A stretch of 64,000 nt of DNA from the NCBI GenBank assembly GCA_030750865.1, contig JASMHE010000008.1:372001-436000 (forward strand), given 5' to 3'. The notes below the pieces were generated by a model. The model ran no database searches. It saw nothing but the letters and a program-made list of their open reading frames with translations, and was not told the DNA's origin. The DNA comes from Alphaproteobacteria bacterium (GTDB taxonomy: Bacteria > Pseudomonadota > Alphaproteobacteria > Micavibrionales > Micavibrionaceae). Positions 63,063-64,000 of the stretch are shown in pieces. Position 1 is the first letter of the stretch; every line of letters starts with the position of its first letter. Position numbers and translations under genes: made by a program.

Positions 63063-64000
63063 TTAGCCAGCGACAAAGTTTGCCACAACAGCAACCAGCA
63101 AAATGGCCACGATGTTGACAATCTTGATCAGCGGGTTCACCGCAGGACCGGCTGTATCCTTATAGGGGTCGCCGACTGTATCGCCCGTTACGGCTGCTTT
63201 ATGGGATTCAGACCCTTTACCGCCGAAGTTGCCTTCTTCGATATATTTCTTGGCGTTATCCCATGCACCGCCACCGGATGTCATTGAAATCGCAACGAAG
63301 ATACCTGTTACGATTGTGCCCATCAGCATCGCACCAAGCGCTTGGAACGCCGCTACGACAGAGCCTGACACAACGGCAATCACACCAAACAGGATGACCG
63401 GCGCAAAGACAGGCAGAAGTGATGGAACGATCATCTCGCGGATGGCCGATTTCGTCAGCAGGTCAACAGCACGACTATAATCAGGCTTTCCTTTGCCTGT
63501 CATAATGCCCTTGATCTCCTTGAACTGACGACGCACCTCGATCACGACACTACCGGCCGCACGGCCAACAGCAGTCATAGACAGAGCACTGAACAGATAC
63601 GGCAACATACCGCCGATAAACAGGCCAATCACAACATACGGGTCCTGAAGCGGGAATGTAATTCCTTGCAACTCAGGCAGGTAATGCGCGATTTCTTCTG
63701 TGTAGGCCGCAAACAACACAAGTGCTGCAAGACCGGCAGAACCGATTGCATAGCCCTTTGTGACGGCTTTGGTTGTGTTACCAACCGCATCAAGCGCATC
63801 TGTCGTGTCACGTACTGATTTCTTCAGTTTTGCCATCTCAGCAATACCGCCTGCGTTATCTGTCACAGGACCATATGCATCAAGCGCAACCACCATACCT
63901 GCCAGAGACAGCATCGATGTCGCCGCAATCGCGATACCGAACAGGCCGGCTTGCGAGAATGCAATGAAGATACCGATACAGATAACGATCACCGGCAAGG
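63063..64000 (-). CDS. hppA: Membrane-bound proton-translocating pyrophosphatase, C-terminal part (partial)
   Basis: C-terminal 312 or so residues of a V-type H+-pyrophosphatase (full length usually near 700 residues); the 5' part lies beyond the window. It hydrolyses pyrophosphate and pumps protons across the inner membrane. The signature [16 protein letters not shown] and the later [20 protein letters not shown] segment are present with several membrane helices. In [17 protein letters not shown] the position that is Ala in K+-dependent enzymes is Lys, so the K+-independent, Rhodospirillum-like subtype is predicted. A terminator follows the stop. Confidence 0.95.
   Translation of the reverse strand, partial: LPVIVICIGIFIAFSQAGLFGIAIAATSMLSLAGMVVALDAYGPVTDNAGGIAEMAKLKKSVRDTTDALDAVGNTTKAVTKGYAIGSAGLAALVLFAAYTEEIAHYLPELQGITFPLQDPYVVIGLFIGGMLPYLFSALSMTAVGRAAGSVVIEVRRQFKEIKGIMTGKGKPDYSRAVDLLTKSAIREMIVPSLLPVFAPVILFGVIAVVSGSVVAAFQALGAMLMGTIVTGIFVAISMTSGGGAWDNAKKYIEEGNFGGKGSESHKAAVTGDTVGDPYKDTAGPAVNPLIKIVNIVAILLVAVVANFVAG

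Overview
The window looks like chromosomal backbone of an alphaproteobacterium of moderate GC content (my estimate is about 50%). The evidence is gene order plus protein character: a nuoA-N block preceded by tRNA-Asp, tRNA-Val, an HU gene, lon, clpP and tig; a block of a UQCC/CBP3-type cytochrome bc1 chaperone, DUF177 protein, rpmF, plsX, fabH, ihfA and a MerR regulator; a class I PHA synthase; and an H+-pyrophosphatase whose motif is of the K+-independent type. The genus is not determinable by eye. A Micavibrio-like or Rhodospirillales-like lineage would fit but is only a guess. I saw no insertion sequence, prophage, CRISPR array or rRNA operon.

Layout. Positions 1-15867 (minus strand) hold the respiratory complex I operon, nuoA to nuoM with the first codons of nuoN. 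Three foreign-looking genes lie inside it: a YbjQ/UPF0145 protein (between nuoF and nuoG), a GH63-type glycoside hydrolase (between nuoG and nuoH) and a P-loop sulfotransferase (between nuoH and nuoI). Positions 15.9-23.9 kb (minus) hold tRNA-Asp, alanine dehydrogenase, an orphan membrane protein, tRNA-Val, hupB, lon, clpP, tig and tRNA-Leu; clpX is absent from its common place between clpP and lon. Positions 24-27.3 kb hold nnr, tRNA-His and glnA (plus strand). Positions 27.4-38.5 kb hold a periplasmic protein, a double-hotdog thioesterase, parE with a small membrane-anchored partner, an SLC13/TrkA-C permease, lptD and a DEAD-box helicase. Positions 38.8-41 kb are the threonine-degradation pair kbl-tdh. 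Positions 41-47.7 kb hold an ABC-F protein, a MazG-like pyrophosphohydrolase, recJ, hom and an OmpA-like lipoprotein, all minus.

Positions 47.9-57.6 kb are the most unusual part. Here lie phaC; an 836-residue orphan with glutamine-synthetase-fold motifs; a small orphan; a gamma carbonic anhydrase; rplM-rpsI; a membrane-anchored protein with RTX-associated calcium loops; tRNA-Pro; and a protein that combines OPR-like helical repeats with a RAP-like C-terminal domain, an architecture known mainly from organellar RNA-processing factors. From 57.6 kb to the end come merR, ihfA, fabH, plsX, rpmF, DUF177, UQCC (all minus), bamE (plus) and the 3' part of hppA (minus, cut by the window end).

The genes describe an aerobic, energy-conserving cell with complex I, a bc1 assembly factor and a proton-pumping pyrophosphatase. 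It has an LPS outer membrane (lptD, bamE), protein quality control (tig, clpP, lon), ammonium assimilation (glnA), threonine and alanine catabolism, and carbon storage as polyhydroxyalkanoate. The best candidates for undescribed biology are the GS-fold orphan after phaC, the OPR-RAP protein, and the three genes embedded in the nuo operon.
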